A program made the translations under genes and the position numbers. Below the pieces are notes generated by a model. It was not told the origin of the DNA and made no database searches. It was given only the letters and a program-made list of their open reading frames with translations. DNA of 64,000 bases from Bacilli bacterium (GTDB lineage: Bacteria > Bacillota_I > Bacilli_A > RF39 > UBA660). The stretch lies in assembly GCA_016302935.1 (NCBI GenBank), contig JAEDMO010000001.1, positions 1-64,000 on the forward strand. Direction: 5' to 3'. This document shows, piece after piece, positions 18,301 to 26,511 of the stretch; position 1 is the first letter of the stretch, and the number at the start of each line of letters is the position of its first letter.

Positions 18301-19913
18301 TCTTCGTTTTCTACATTGTCAGAAGAAGATTGGTTTTGTTCTATTCTTTTTGCTAATCTTGCTTCAAGATATGAACCTATTTTTTTATATTCTTCATCGT
18401 TAGTGGCAAAAAATCTCAATTCCTTATCATTACTAAAACAATGGGGTAACATTTTTATATATTCCCAATTATTTTCGTTTGCTTCGTTTGTTAAGACTAC
18501 TAATTTTAAATCATCATAACTATGATAGGTAATTAATTGTAATAATATATTATTTATAAATGGTGTTATTTTGTCTTGTATTCCCATAATCGCTGTTACT
18601 TTTTTGTTGTAAAACGAAAAGCCAATAGGGACGCGATATAATGTCTTATATTCGTTTATCATATCTTCCGCTGTTTTCTTTAGGGGATCTTCTTCTATAA
18701 TAAATTCATCTTCACTAAAATTAATATTAGCATCCAAAGGAATATCTCCAATACCTATATTTACTGTTAGAAAGTCTTGTTGAGATATTTTTCTTTCCCA
18801 TAAAGTACGTTTTCTATTTTTAATAATGTCATAGCATTCTTCTAAGGATAATAAATTTTCTTTTAGTATTTGGCGTTGATTAATTGTTTCTAAGTCTAAT
18901 AGACGTTTCTTTTCCTTCAGATATACATTATATTTTTCTACTCTTCCTTTTTCTTTCTTTTTCAATTGCTTTCTACGGTAACGTTTAGTTAAATTAGGCC
19001 ACAATAATATGCTTAATAGCATTGCAAAGGCAATGGTTATGCTACTCCATGAATTTGCTAAAGTCGCTGTTTTGTTTATTAATTTAGTAATGACATTAGC
19101 AAGGCTAACAATTGATATTGCTCCCATAGTTAACATTGGACCCGCTACTAATATAAACGGTACTTCTTCTTCCTTGAACGGAGATGGAGGAGGTGCTATA
19201 GTTAATTCATATGTTTTAATAAATCTTCTTAATCTTGGTGTTTTAAAAAAATAATCTTCTTCGTCATAATAGTCTTCTTCATTTACTTCCGTATCATTTT
19301 GATTAATGATTGGTATGTCCACCGGAGATATTGCTGACATGTTTAATCTTATTTGATTATTAGGATTATTTATAATTAGCATTTTATTGATAATGGTGAG
19401 GCTTAGCCCCATTATAAAAATAGTATCTCCATTTTTTATAGGAGTTATTTTTTTATTTACTCGGTCATTGTTTAAATATACTACGGAGTTATCACTTATT
19501 GTTAATATCAAACCATTGTTTTTATATGATAACGATGCATAATTGGGACTGATATAGCTATTGTTATAAATTATGTTGGCTTCGCTGTTATTCCCTATAA
19601 CTATGTCTGCATTATCATTTATTTGATATAGTTTCATGGTAGTATCATAGCTACTTAAAGTATATATTAAATAGTTATTTTTATTATTTGCAAAAGTATA
19701 AAATTGTTCATTTTCTAACTTCTTACTTTCTATATATTTTTGTCCCTCTATTATTTTATTTTCCTTGTTGCTCAATAAATACCAAGCATTATCGAGAGCT
19801 TCAATATTTATTAGTTTGTTATTATTTGAATCGACAATCCAAAAACTTCCTTCTATTTTACTGGGCAAATCAGTATATTTTAATTTATCTGCATACAAGG
19901 TTACTATTTTCAT
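15342..19913 (-). CDS. essC: Type VII secretion ATPase EssC (FtsK/SpoIIIE family)
   Basis: 1523 residues, the expected length. The N-terminal part has FHA-type domains (about 20-190, with a GNNSEANI segment), then two membrane helices at about 250-310. Three tandem FtsK-like ATPase domains follow. The first has an intact Walker A GTTGSGKSE (about 713-721) and Walker B LFIICDE. The second has GLSGVGREM (about 1057-1065), where the Walker lysine is replaced by arginine. The third is degenerate. EssC is the motor and substrate receptor of type VIIb secretion. It is first in the operon, behind a promoter at 19941-19969, and is followed by esaB. No EsaA, EssA or EssB gene is seen nearby. Confidence 0.93.
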   Translation of the reverse strand: MKIVTLYADKLKYTDLPSKIEGSFWIVDSNNNKLINIEALDNAWYLLSNKENKIIEGQKYIESKKLENEQFYTFANNKNNYLIYTLSSYDTTMKLYQINDNADIVIGNNSEANIIYNNSYISPNYASLSYKNNGLILTISDNSVVYLNNDRVNKKITPIKNGDTIFIMGLSLTIINKMLIINNPNNQIRLNMSAISPVDIPIINQNDTEVNEEDYYDEEDYFFKTPRLRRFIKTYELTIAPPPSPFKEEEVPFILVAGPMLTMGAISIVSLANVITKLINKTATLANSWSSITIAFAMLLSILLWPNLTKRYRRKQLKKKEKGRVEKYNVYLKEKKRLLDLETINQRQILKENLLSLEECYDIIKNRKRTLWERKISQQDFLTVNIGIGDIPLDANINFSEDEFIIEEDPLKKTAEDMINEYKTLYRVPIGFSFYNKKVTAIMGIQDKITPFINNILLQLITYHSYDDLKLVVLTNEANENNWEYIKMLPHCFSNDKELRFFATNDEEYKKIGSYLEARLAKRIEQNQSSSDNVENEDGEESNTYLPYYLILTDDYLNIRKLGITEKILAEKNNYGFSFIVKESRLGKMPSECETFINIGSSSSTVLSTSINNSYQQSFQDEIRNNFDMQECAQILANIPIAFELDKRNLPSFLSFLDMYKIGKIEQLNAMNRWRINNPTKYLRAPIGVNDTNDIIYLDLHEKMHGPHGLIAGTTGSGKSEFIITYILSMAVNYSPNEVSFILIDYKGGGLAGAFENKKNNIKLPHLSGTITNLDKTELNRTLVSIDSELKRRQQSFNEARDELGESTMDIYKYQKLYRENKIKSPIPHLFIICDEFAELKSQQPEFMDNLISTARIGRSLGVHLILATQKPSGVVNDQIWSNSKFRVCLKVQDKADSNEMIKCPNAAELTNVGRFYLQVGYNEMLVLGQSGYSGSPYIPKDVVTQEIDRSIMFVDNTGDIIKQVDIADNSKQRVISQGDELSNILKYITNIATRENTFARRLWLDNIPKDIYIDELIKKYKFTPTNKITAIIGEYDDPSNQRQDLVAINLDTEGNTLVYGLSGVGREMFIKALIYSTCTSYKTEEINFYIFDFGSESLRIFSKLPHVGDICFSNENEKINKMLSMIEDEIQSRKKLFVDYNGDYETYCQNSGNKLPIYVVVINNYDALKESYSQYEELITKISRDGKRYGILMVITANSTTGMFSRLTRNFGNVYALDMNDKNDYINILGKIGNVYPSDFVGRGIFKKDLAYEFQTAKITEENKLVEFITTLSKKLSEANTYKAIKIPVLPEKITPNMVTSDNITIKNIPLGIDKEELNIYTYNFKKDKGTLIASNQIEDCLGIAKNITNMFKKTGNTISIALDAEEALNSIKNNFNNYYTTNFDETIKNIDNFIEQKIVNTQYEVVIMIIGLEKFKLNINTNDFNKFINKIKLIKNVTIIYIDSSFKIKKVAFESWYNEIINNANGIWIGNGIIDQINIKINDVSKKYKEQIDSNYAWIIKNASGTLIKLVTEEEENTDEE

Positions 19914-19940
19914 ATTGTCATCACCTCTATCTTAATAATA

Positions 19941-19969
19941 ATTTTACCATAATAATTTTAAGTTTTCAA
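19941..19969 (-). promoter_or_regulatory. essC promoter
   Basis: Minus-strand TTGAAA (19964-19969) and TAAAAT (19941-19946) have a 17-bp spacer. An AGAGGTGAT ribosome site and the essC ATG follow. Confidence 0.65.
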
Positions 19970-19983
19970 CGGGATATTAATTT

Positions 19984-20010
19984 TAAAAAAAAAAACCTAA
20001 AATTTTAGGT
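19984..20010 (-). terminator. Terminator of rpsF-ssb-rpsR
   Basis: The perfect 16-bp palindrome ACCTAAAATTTTAGGT (19995-20010) sits right after the rpsR stop and is followed on the minus strand by 11 T. It separates the ribosomal operon from the type VII locus. Confidence 0.85.
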
Positions 20011-20011
20011 C

Positions 20012-20230
20012 TTATTTAACATATGGTATTAAGGCCATAAATCTAGCTCTTTTTACTTCCATAGCTACATGTCTTTGATGTTTTGCACAGGTACCAGTTA
20101 CTCTTCTTGGTAGTATTTTACCAGTATCTAAATTAATATATTTACTTATTATTGCAACATCTTTATAGTTTACTGTTTTTCCAGCACACATATGACATAT
20201 TTTTTTTCTTTTTTTATGAAACTCTGCCAT
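20012..20230 (-). CDS. rpsR: 30S ribosomal protein bS18
   Basis: 72 residues. The N-terminal CHMC pair and TCAKHQRH form the zinc-site (C+) version of bS18. The core DVAIISKYINLDTGKILPRR is typical. bS18 binds bS6 on the platform of the small subunit. It is the third gene of the rpsF-ssb-rpsR operon, an order kept throughout Bacilli, and its ribosome site is AAGGAGG. Confidence 0.97.
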   Translation of the reverse strand: MAEFHKKRKKICHMCAGKTVNYKDVAIISKYINLDTGKILPRRVTGTCAKHQRHVAMEVKRARFMALIPYVK

Positions 20231-20242
20231 AAATCCTCCTTT

Positions 20243-20737
20243 TTAAAAAGGTAAATCGTCATCACTTAAATCGATTGATTGCCCAAAACTTTCAAATGGG
20301 TCTTTGCTTACATCAACAGTTTCGTTTTGCTTTGATGGTTCATCTATAGGTGCATAAGTATTTGGAGTATCTACCATATTATCAAATGGATTGCTACTAT
20401 TATTTACATTAGTATTTGATCCTTTTGATTCTAGAAATTGAACACTTAAAGCGACTACTTCAGTGACGTATACTTTTTTACCTTCATTATTATCATAATT
20501 TCTTGTTTGAATTCTTCCTTCGACAGCTACTAAACGACCTTTTGTTAGGTATTTAGCAACATTTTCGGCTTGTTTATCCCAGATAACAACGTTAATAAAG
20601 TCTGCTTCTCTTTCACCATTTTGATTAGTAAATGTTCTATTTACTGCAACAGTGATTTGAGTTACGGCTCTATTTGATCCTGTATATCTTAATTCTGGAT
20701 CTTTAGTTAATCTTCCTATTAATATTACTTTATTCAT
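20243..20737 (-). CDS. ssb: Single-stranded DNA-binding protein
   Basis: 164 residues. The OB fold occupies about 1-106, with the hallmark start MNKVILIGRLTKDPELRYT, then FINVVIWDKQAENVAKYL and GRLVAVEGRIQTRNY. A flexible Asn/Ser/Pro-rich linker follows, ending in the acidic tip DDDLPF that recruits repair and replication partners. It is located between rpsF and rpsR as in Bacillus. Confidence 0.98.
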   Translation of the reverse strand: MNKVILIGRLTKDPELRYTGSNRAVTQITVAVNRTFTNQNGEREADFINVVIWDKQAENVAKYLTKGRLVAVEGRIQTRNYDNNEGKKVYVTEVVALSVQFLESKGSNTNVNNSSNPFDNMVDTPNTYAPIDEPSKQNETVDVSKDPFESFGQSIDLSDDDLPF

Positions 20738-20745
20738 ACTATCTC

Positions 20746-21036
20746 CTATTTATCTAGATTAATTATTAGATGACGAATAACATTTTCATTAATTCTAGCA
20801 ATACGATCAAATTCTTTGATTGCTTTATCATTTTCTGCTTCAATGTTATATAGATAATAATAACCTGATTTGTATTTCTTTATTTCATAGGCTAATTCTT
20901 TTTGTCCTAGTTCTTTTGATAAAGTGATAGTAGCTTTATTGTTAGTAAATATTTTTTCTAAATCACTTACTGTTTTTTTTAATACTTCACTTTCTAAATT
21001 AGGTTGAACTATAAACATAATTTCATATTTTTTCAC
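20746..21036 (-). CDS. rpsF: 30S ribosomal protein bS6
   Basis: 96 residues with the family signature KKYEIMFIVQPNLES and central GYYYLYNIEAEN. The start is GTG at 21036, chosen because GGAGGTG lies 7 bp upstream. It is the first gene of the operon. Its leader carries stem-loops that may be the S6:S18 autoregulatory element. Confidence 0.97.
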   Translation of the reverse strand: MKKYEIMFIVQPNLESEVLKKTVSDLEKIFTNNKATITLSKELGQKELAYEIKKYKSGYYYLYNIEAENDKAIKEFDRIARINENVIRHLIINLDK

Positions 21037-21054
21037 AGTTTTACACCTCCTTTT

Positions 21055-21095
21055 GGTCTTATCGGCTCATTTTTGAGCAAGGAGCTTTGCGCTCG
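21055..21095 (-). promoter_or_regulatory. Putative rpsF leader (S6:S18-binding) element
   Basis: Between promoter and rpsF the minus-strand RNA begins ACCGAGC, can fold GAGC-GCAAA-GCUC and GCUCA-AAAA-UGAGC, and ends GAGCCGAU. The rpsF leaders of many bacteria carry a hairpin with CCG-type bulges bound by the bS6-bS18 complex. Position and CCGA motifs fit, but I could not align it to a covariance model. Confidence 0.45.
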
Positions 21096-21100
21096 GTAAT

Positions 21101-21111
21101 ATTATAACAAA
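21101..21111 (-). promoter_or_regulatory. rpsF operon promoter (extended -10)
   Basis: Minus-strand TATAAT at 21101-21106 is preceded by TGT, giving the extended TGnTATAAT form. The -35 (TTTACT, 17 bp further upstream) is weak. Confidence 0.55.
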
Positions 21112-21204
21112 CTGTTTTCAAGAAGTAAATGATTTTTTTAATTATTTTGTTATATGTTATGTTTTTTTTATTATTTTATGCCTTTAGCTATAATTTTATG
21201 GTGT

Positions 21205-22311
21205 TTACTTGCTTACATTAAATCTAAAATAACATATGTCACCATCTTGCATTAGGTAATCCTTTCCTTCTAGACGGACTTTCCCTGCTTCTTTTACGGC
21301 TTTTTCTGTTTTATATTGGACTAAGTCACTATAACTCATTATTTCTGCTTTAATAAAGCCTTTTTCAAAATCTGAATGAATAATTCCTGCACATTCTTTG
21401 GCATTCATTCCTTTTTTAAAAGTCCAAGCACGGCATTCGTCACTACCTGCAGTAAAGTATGTGGCTAGTCCTAATAGTGAATAGGTTTTTTTTACCAATT
21501 GATCGAGTCCGCTTTCGGCAATACCTAATTCGTTTAAAAATATTTCTTTTTCGTCGTCTGGTAATTCTGATAATTCGCTTTCTATTTTAGCGCATACCAT
21601 TATGGCTTCGCTTTTTTCATTTTTAGCATATTCCATTACTTGGTCAACATAGGAGTTCCCTTTGTTATTTATGTCTATTTCTTTAACGTTGGCAACATAG
21701 ATTATTGGTTTTTCCGTAATTAAATTAAATGATGATATTATTTTTTTTTCTTCTTCATCTATTAACAATTTTCTAACAGGAATGTTTTGTTCTAATGATT
21801 CTTTTATTTTATTTAGAAGATTTAATTCTCTCAATTCTTCTTTATTATTGGTCATTTTGGCTTTTTTGCCTATTTTATTTATTCTGTTTTGAATTATTTC
21901 TAGGTCGGATAGTATTAATTCTACGTTAATTACTTCAATATCTTTTATTGGGTCTACCTTACCATCTACGTGAATAATATTTTCATCATCAAAGCAACGA
22001 ACTACTTCAACTATGGCATCTACTTGTCTTATGTGTGATAGAAATTTATTGCCTAATCCTTCTCCTTCTGAAGCTCCTTTAACAAGACCTGCAATATCTG
22101 TAAATTCAAATGATGTAGGTATAGTTCTTTCTGGTGAATATATATTTTCTAAGGTTTGTAATCTAATGTCTGGTACGATTACTACACCAACGTTAGGATC
22201 AATTGTAGCAAAAGGATAGTTAGCTGCTAAAATATTTTTTTTGGTTATAGCATTAAATAGTGTCGATTTACCAACGTTTGGTAGTCCAACGATACCGGCT
22301 GTTAAACTCAT
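21205..22311 (-). CDS. ychF: Redox-regulated/ribosome-binding ATPase YchF
   Basis: 368 residues, the family length. The N-terminal P-loop is [15 protein letters not shown] (residues 6-20), with G-domain motifs including the switch [19 protein letters not shown], a coiled-coil insert, and a C-terminal TGS domain. The ATP-specifying NVKE motif appears as VANVKEID. YchF is an Obg-family protein that prefers ATP and binds the large ribosomal subunit. It lies upstream of rpsF as in Bacillus (yyaF). Confidence 0.96.
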   Translation of the reverse strand: MSLTAGIVGLPNVGKSTLFNAITKKNILAANYPFATIDPNVGVVIVPDIRLQTLENIYSPERTIPTSFEFTDIAGLVKGASEGEGLGNKFLSHIRQVDAIVEVVRCFDDENIIHVDGKVDPIKDIEVINVELILSDLEIIQNRINKIGKKAKMTNNKEELRELNLLNKIKESLEQNIPVRKLLIDEEEKKIISSFNLITEKPIIYVANVKEIDINNKGNSYVDQVMEYAKNEKSEAIMVCAKIESELSELPDDEKEIFLNELGIAESGLDQLVKKTYSLLGLATYFTAGSDECRAWTFKKGMNAKECAGIIHSDFEKGFIKAEIMSYSDLVQYKTEKAVKEAGKVRLEGKDYLMQDGDICYFRFNVSK

Positions 22312-22338
22312 ATTTTCATCTTCTTTCTTGTTTATTAT

Positions 22339-22387
22339 AAAAAACCTTCGTTATGGAATATTATTCACACACATTTTAAGAAGGTTT
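22339..22387 (-). terminator. Terminator after the AbgT-family gene
   Basis: AAACCTTC (22342-22349) pairs with GAAGGTTT (22380-22387) around a 30-base loop that itself holds GAATA/TATTC. The minus strand continues into T6. Confidence 0.65.
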
Positions 22388-22397
22388 ATTTTTTTAT

Positions 22398-23930
22398 TTA
22401 TAGCATTGGGCTTACACCAGGACCTATTGGTAGGCCGATGATATAAAATCCTAGGATTATTACTAACCAAAGAATGGCAAAGGCGATAGTGTAAGGTGCC
22501 ATTAGACTCATCGCATCGGTTAGAGTAATTGTTTGTTCTTTTTTTTGGTTATATATTTGTAAGAATCCAATTAATAATACGAAATAGCTAAATAGGGGAG
22601 TTATTCCTTTTACTGATGAATCGGCCGCTCTAAAGACTGCTGTAGCAAATTCTGGTGTCATAGAACTGGTCATAAACATCGGTACTATTACTGGGGCTAA
22701 TATTGCCCATTTAGTTGATGCTACTGGTACAAAAATTGTACAGATTGCTATTATAATAAAGCTTATGATGATCAGTAGCAGGCCAGTTAGTTCTAGGTTG
22801 CCGATGGCTTCTGCAAGTGATGCTGTTATGAATATACCGATGTTGCTTTTTTTAAATATTGATATTAATTGAGCTGCAAAGAATATTAGTACTAGGATAG
22901 AGGATATATCAGTTAAATAGTATCCCATTGCATCAACAAAATCTTTATTATTTTTGATCGTTTTTACTCTTAATCCATATATTAGACCAGCAATCATTAG
23001 ATAAGTGCTTATTATAAAGACAATTCCTTGGCTAAAGTAAGAATTAGCTCCAAATAATTGATCTACGTAAGATGTATCTTTTAGATATAGGAATAATCCA
23101 GAGAAGGGTAGACCCGGGATAATGCAATAGATTGTTATTAGCAAAAGGATTAAGAGAGTAAGTAATGATAGGGTTAGTCCTTTTCTTTCTTTTGGTGCTA
23201 TTTCTTCTTCTAAAGTTTCTTCATAGTTATATTTTCCTAGTTTTGGAATGATATATTTTTCAGTTATTATCATACCGACATAAGATAGAAGAATAGTACT
23301 TATAATAGTTAGAAATATATTACCGCTGATACTAACTTTATAAGTAGCATCTAATATTAATGCAGAACTGGATGTATAGGTATTTAATATACTATCTAAT
23401 CCATTTACTACAATGTTAGCACCATATCCAAATGTTATTCCGGCGAATGCTGCACATATACCAGCAGATGGGTGTCTTTTTAGGCTCATAAAGAGAATGG
23501 CACTTAGAGGTATTAAGATAACATAAGCCATTTCATAAAACATCGATAGAATAATACCGGTAAATATTACCATAAAGGTTATAAATTTTCTTGATACTCC
23601 TTTTTTAATCAATTTAAATAGGGTAGTTAAAAAGCCTGATTTATAGGCAACACCAACTCCTAGAAGGCCTACGATTAGTGTTCCTAATGGAGCAAAATTG
23701 ATGAAGTTTGATATCATATTGCTAACCATATATTGAATACCTGTTCTATTAAATATGGAATCTATTTGAACTAGTTCAGCTTCCATTTTACCGGTAATAG
23801 GGTTAACATTATAATAGGTAGTTTGTAGTCCTAAGGCATCTCCAATGCCACTTATAACTACCACTATGGCAATAATTACCAGGATCATTAATACAGGATG
23901 TAAATTTATTTTTTTTCTTCCTTTTCTCAT
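22398..23930 (-). CDS. abgT: AbgT-family transporter
   Basis: 510 residues with about 11-13 hydrophobic helices beginning at residue 12. Typical AbgT features are the early FAPLGTLIVGLLGVGVAYKSG segment, RHPSAGICAAFAGITFGYGAN, and the VPVASTKWAILAPVIVPMF segment in the second half. The family imports aminobenzoyl-glutamate or exports antimetabolites; the substrate here is unknown. Its ATG overlaps the yyzM stop by 4 bp, so it has been inserted into the yyzM-ychF unit and is co-translated with yyzM. The gene ends at its own hairpin before ychF. Confidence 0.85.
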   Translation of the reverse strand: MRKGRKKINLHPVLMILVIIAIVVVISGIGDALGLQTTYYNVNPITGKMEAELVQIDSIFNRTGIQYMVSNMISNFINFAPLGTLIVGLLGVGVAYKSGFLTTLFKLIKKGVSRKFITFMVIFTGIILSMFYEMAYVILIPLSAILFMSLKRHPSAGICAAFAGITFGYGANIVVNGLDSILNTYTSSSALILDATYKVSISGNIFLTIISTILLSYVGMIITEKYIIPKLGKYNYEETLEEEIAPKERKGLTLSLLTLLILLLITIYCIIPGLPFSGLFLYLKDTSYVDQLFGANSYFSQGIVFIISTYLMIAGLIYGLRVKTIKNNKDFVDAMGYYLTDISSILVLIFFAAQLISIFKKSNIGIFITASLAEAIGNLELTGLLLIIISFIIIAICTIFVPVASTKWAILAPVIVPMFMTSSMTPEFATAVFRAADSSVKGITPLFSYFVLLIGFLQIYNQKKEQTITLTDAMSLMAPYTIAFAILWLVIILGFYIIGLPIGPGVSPML

Positions 23931-24112
23931 ATACTAACCACCTTTTTTAGTTTTTTATTAAATTCTATTCTTGGTAACATAATACATCTACCACAGGATG
24001 TACATTTGATTTTAATATCGACGCCAATTCTGACTATTTCCCATTCGTTACTACCACATGGGTGAGGCTTTTTCATTGTAACAATACTGCCTAGTTTATA
24101 TTCTTTATTCAA
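23927..24112 (-). CDS. yyzM: DUF951 family small protein (YyzM)
   Basis: 61 residues from a TTG at 24112. I prefer this to the TTG 15 bp upstream, because that one lies inside the ribosome site GGAGGAG. The core KPHPCGSNEWEIVRIGVDIKIKC with a following CTSCGR has four cysteines suited to metal binding. The family is conserved in Bacillota next to ychF; its function is unknown. Confidence 0.88.
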   Translation of the reverse strand: MNKEYKLGSIVTMKKPHPCGSNEWEIVRIGVDIKIKCTSCGRCIMLPRIEFNKKLKKVVSI

Positions 24113-24150
24113 GTTAGTCTCCTCCAAACATCAAAACTTATATTTATTTG

Positions 24151-24219
24151 ATTATATCACGAATAAAAAATTATGTAAATTATAGAAATTTAATTTTATC
24201 TTTTTAGTTGTGATATAAT
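24151..24219. promoter_or_regulatory. Divergent promoter pair, yyzM and radical SAM gene
   Basis: Both strands carry an extended -10 box reading GTGATATAAT: TATAAT at 24151-24156 on the minus strand (with TTTACA 17 bp upstream) and at 24214-24219 on the plus strand. The two directions share this short A+T-rich gap. Confidence 0.6.
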
Positions 24220-24235
24220 ATCTTTGGTGATTTTT

Positions 24236-25123
24236 ATGGGCGATAAGTGCAGTTTATGTCCTAGGGGATGTTTAATAGATAGAAATAATAGGGTAGGTTA
24301 TTGTAATGTTAATTCTCAACTTAAAATTGCTAGGGCATCTTTGCATATGTGGGAAGAGCCTTGTATATCTGGTGAAAAGGGCAGTGGTACTATTTTTTTT
24401 AGTGGATGTAATTTGAGGTGTGTGTATTGTCAGAATTATAATATTTCTCATAATGGTTTTGGTAAAGAAATATCGGTTTCTAGATTAGTGGAGATATTCT
24501 TTGAACTTAGAGATAGGGGAGCTAATAATATTAATTTAGTGACACCTAGTCATTTTGTTCCTTTAATTAAAGAGGCTATAATTATGGCTAAAGAGAAGGG
24601 ATTTGATCTTCCGTTTGTATATAATTCTTCAGGATACGATAGTATCAGTACTTTAAAAATGTTGGATGGTCTTATAGATGTATATTTACCTGATTTTAAG
24701 TATTTTGATAATGATTTAGCTATTATGTATTCTAAATGTCCTAATTATGTAGAAGTTGTCATGGAAGCAATAGAAGAGATGTATAGGCAAGTTGGACGCT
24801 TTGTTTTTGATGAGAATAATATGATTAAGAAGGGCGTTATTGTTAGAAATTTAGTTTTACCCAATTATGTGGAAAACAGCAAGAATATTATTAAGTACTT
24901 ATATGATACTTATGCAGATAATATCTATATTAGTATTATGAATCAATATACCCCTTGTGGTAAGTTAGAAGGGTATCCTGAAATTAATAGAAAACTTGCC
25001 TCTTATGAATATGAAGAGGTAGTTGAATATGCTGTTAGTCTTGGAGTATGCAATGCTTATATTCAAGAAGATGGTACTTGTGATGAAAGTTTTATTCCTT
25101 CATTTGATTTAAGTGGGGTATAG
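24236..25123 (+). CDS. Radical SAM protein, PflA-like (COG1313 type)
   Basis: 295 residues from the ATG at 24236, which follows GGTGATTTTT; a TTG 12 bp upstream lies before that ribosome site. The [4Fe-4S] motif is CNLRCVYCQN (CxxxCxxC), preceded by an N-terminal cysteine set CSLCPRGC and C in GYCNV that could hold another cluster or zinc. The order matches the pyruvate formate-lyase-activating-enzyme-like radical SAM proteins of COG1313. The substrate is unknown. It is a single-gene plus-strand unit between two minus-strand operons. Confidence 0.85.
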   Translation: MGDKCSLCPRGCLIDRNNRVGYCNVNSQLKIARASLHMWEEPCISGEKGSGTIFFSGCNLRCVYCQNYNISHNGFGKEISVSRLVEIFFELRDRGANNINLVTPSHFVPLIKEAIIMAKEKGFDLPFVYNSSGYDSISTLKMLDGLIDVYLPDFKYFDNDLAIMYSKCPNYVEVVMEAIEEMYRQVGRFVFDENNMIKKGVIVRNLVLPNYVENSKNIIKYLYDTYADNIYISIMNQYTPCGKLEGYPEINRKLASYEYEEVVEYAVSLGVCNAYIQEDGTCDESFIPSFDLSGV

Positions 25124-25125
25124 AA

Positions 25126-25157
25126 AAAAATTGTTAAACATTTGTCTAACAATTTTT
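25126..25157. terminator. Bidirectional terminator, radical SAM gene / mbl
   Basis: AAAAATTGTTA (25126-25136) pairs perfectly with TAACAATTTTT (25147-25157) between two convergent stop codons, with A/T runs both ways. Confidence 0.85.
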
Positions 25158-25160
25158 ATT

Positions 25161-26150
25161 TTATCTATCTATTAAATACAGATTATCTAAAAGAATGCCT
25201 GTACCTTCAGCTACACAGGTAAGAGGACTTTCCGCTATGAAAACTGGCACTTTTAATTCCTGGCTTAGGAGATTGCTGAATCCATCTACCATCGCTCCAC
25301 CACCGGTTAGAACAATTCCTTTGTCTATAATATCAGCGGATAGTTCCGGTGGAGTTTGTTCTAGTATTCCTTTGGCACAATGAATAATAGTATAAACGCT
25401 TTCTCTTAGAGCTTCTTCTACCTCATCAGAATTTAAGGTTATAGTGTGTGGTAGGCCCGTTACTAAGTCTCTACCTCTTACTTCCATTTTTTCTTTTCTT
25501 GAGCCTGGGAAAACAGTTCCTATTGTTTTTTTAATATCTTCAGCTGTTCTTTCACCAATTAATAGTTTATATTTATCCTTAATATATTTAACAATGTCTA
25601 AATCAAAGGCATTACCTGCTATTCTAATAGATGAGGAATTTACAATACCCCCTAAGGACAATATGGCAATATCTGTTGTTCCACCACCTATATCAATAAC
25701 CATGTTACCGCTTGGTTTTGATATATCCATACCTGCTCCGATGGCCGCTACTTTAGGTTCTTCTTCTAAGAACACTTTTTTAGCTCCAGTTCTTTCGGCA
25801 GCTTCTTTAATGGCATTTTTTTCTACTTGAGTGATATTTGATGGACAACAGATAAGTATCCTTGGCCTTGAAAATAGATTTTTACCGTTTACTTTTTTTA
25901 TAAAATGGTTAAGCATTACTTCTGTTGTTTCAAAGTCAGCGATAACTCCATCTTTCATAGGTTTTATAGCTTTTACTTTACCGGGTGTTCTTCCCAACAT
26001 TTCGTGGGCTTCTTTCCCAACTGCTAAGGCTTTTTTTGTCTCTGAATCAATGGCTACAACACTTGGTTCATTTAAAACGATGCCTTGTCCTTTTATATAT
26101 ATTAAAACATTGGCAGTTCCTAAATCGATTCCAATATCTTTGTTGAACAT
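25161..26150 (-). CDS. mbl: Rod-shape-determining actin-like protein MreB/Mbl
   Basis: 329 residues. It shows the actin-fold phosphate-1 motif IGIDLGTANVLIYIKGQG, IDIGGGTTDIAILSLGG (phosphate 2) and VLTGGGAMVDG (adenosine). MreB-family filaments guide lateral wall synthesis at the membrane. Because spoIIID lies directly upstream, as in Bacillus, the Mbl paralogue name is preferred. No other MreB copy or mreCD lies in the window. The ribosome site is GGAAGGTGAT. Confidence 0.93.
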   Translation of the reverse strand: MFNKDIGIDLGTANVLIYIKGQGIVLNEPSVVAIDSETKKALAVGKEAHEMLGRTPGKVKAIKPMKDGVIADFETTEVMLNHFIKKVNGKNLFSRPRILICCPSNITQVEKNAIKEAAERTGAKKVFLEEEPKVAAIGAGMDISKPSGNMVIDIGGGTTDIAILSLGGIVNSSSIRIAGNAFDLDIVKYIKDKYKLLIGERTAEDIKKTIGTVFPGSRKEKMEVRGRDLVTGLPHTITLNSDEVEEALRESVYTIIHCAKGILEQTPPELSADIIDKGIVLTGGGAMVDGFSNLLSQELKVPVFIAESPLTCVAEGTGILLDNLYLIDR

Positions 26151-26203
26151 AATATCACCTTCCTAGTAATTATTTTACCATGTTTTACCTTTTTTTTAAA
26201 GCT

Positions 26204-26461
26204 TTATTCGTTTTTTTTCAAAAGAAACTTATTACGTGTCGACTCGCCACCTTTAATGTGTCTAGTATCGATATGCTGTTTTAAAATCTCTTTAATTTGA
26301 TTGCATAAATTTGCGTCTATTTCTAGTAATCTATTAGATAAATCTTTGTGAACGGTACTTTTACTAACACCAAATACTTTGGCAATTTCTCTAATGGTTT
26401 TTTTAGTTTTTAGAATGTATTCACTTTCTTTAAGTGTTCTGTTTATAATATTTTTATTCAT
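26204..26461 (-). CDS. spoIIID: Sporulation transcription factor SpoIIID
   Basis: 85 residues. The helix-turn-helix is KTIREIAKVFGVSKSTVHKDL at about 21-41, followed by the basic C-terminal segment used for minor-groove contact (HIKGGESTRNKFLLKK). SpoIIID regulates mother-cell genes together with sigma-E. Length and context beside mbl match Bacillus and clostridia. Confidence 0.93.
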   Translation of the reverse strand: MNKNIINRTLKESEYILKTKKTIREIAKVFGVSKSTVHKDLSNRLLEIDANLCNQIKEILKQHIDTRHIKGGESTRNKFLLKKNE

Positions 26462-26511
26462 AAGATTCCCCTTTATTTTAATATATGGGAAATCAATATA
26501 GTTTATGAAAG

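Noticed and set aside
25195..26166. Three plus-strand frames opposite mbl
   Set aside because: Shadow frames of a conserved MreB gene; no start signals and no family resemblance.
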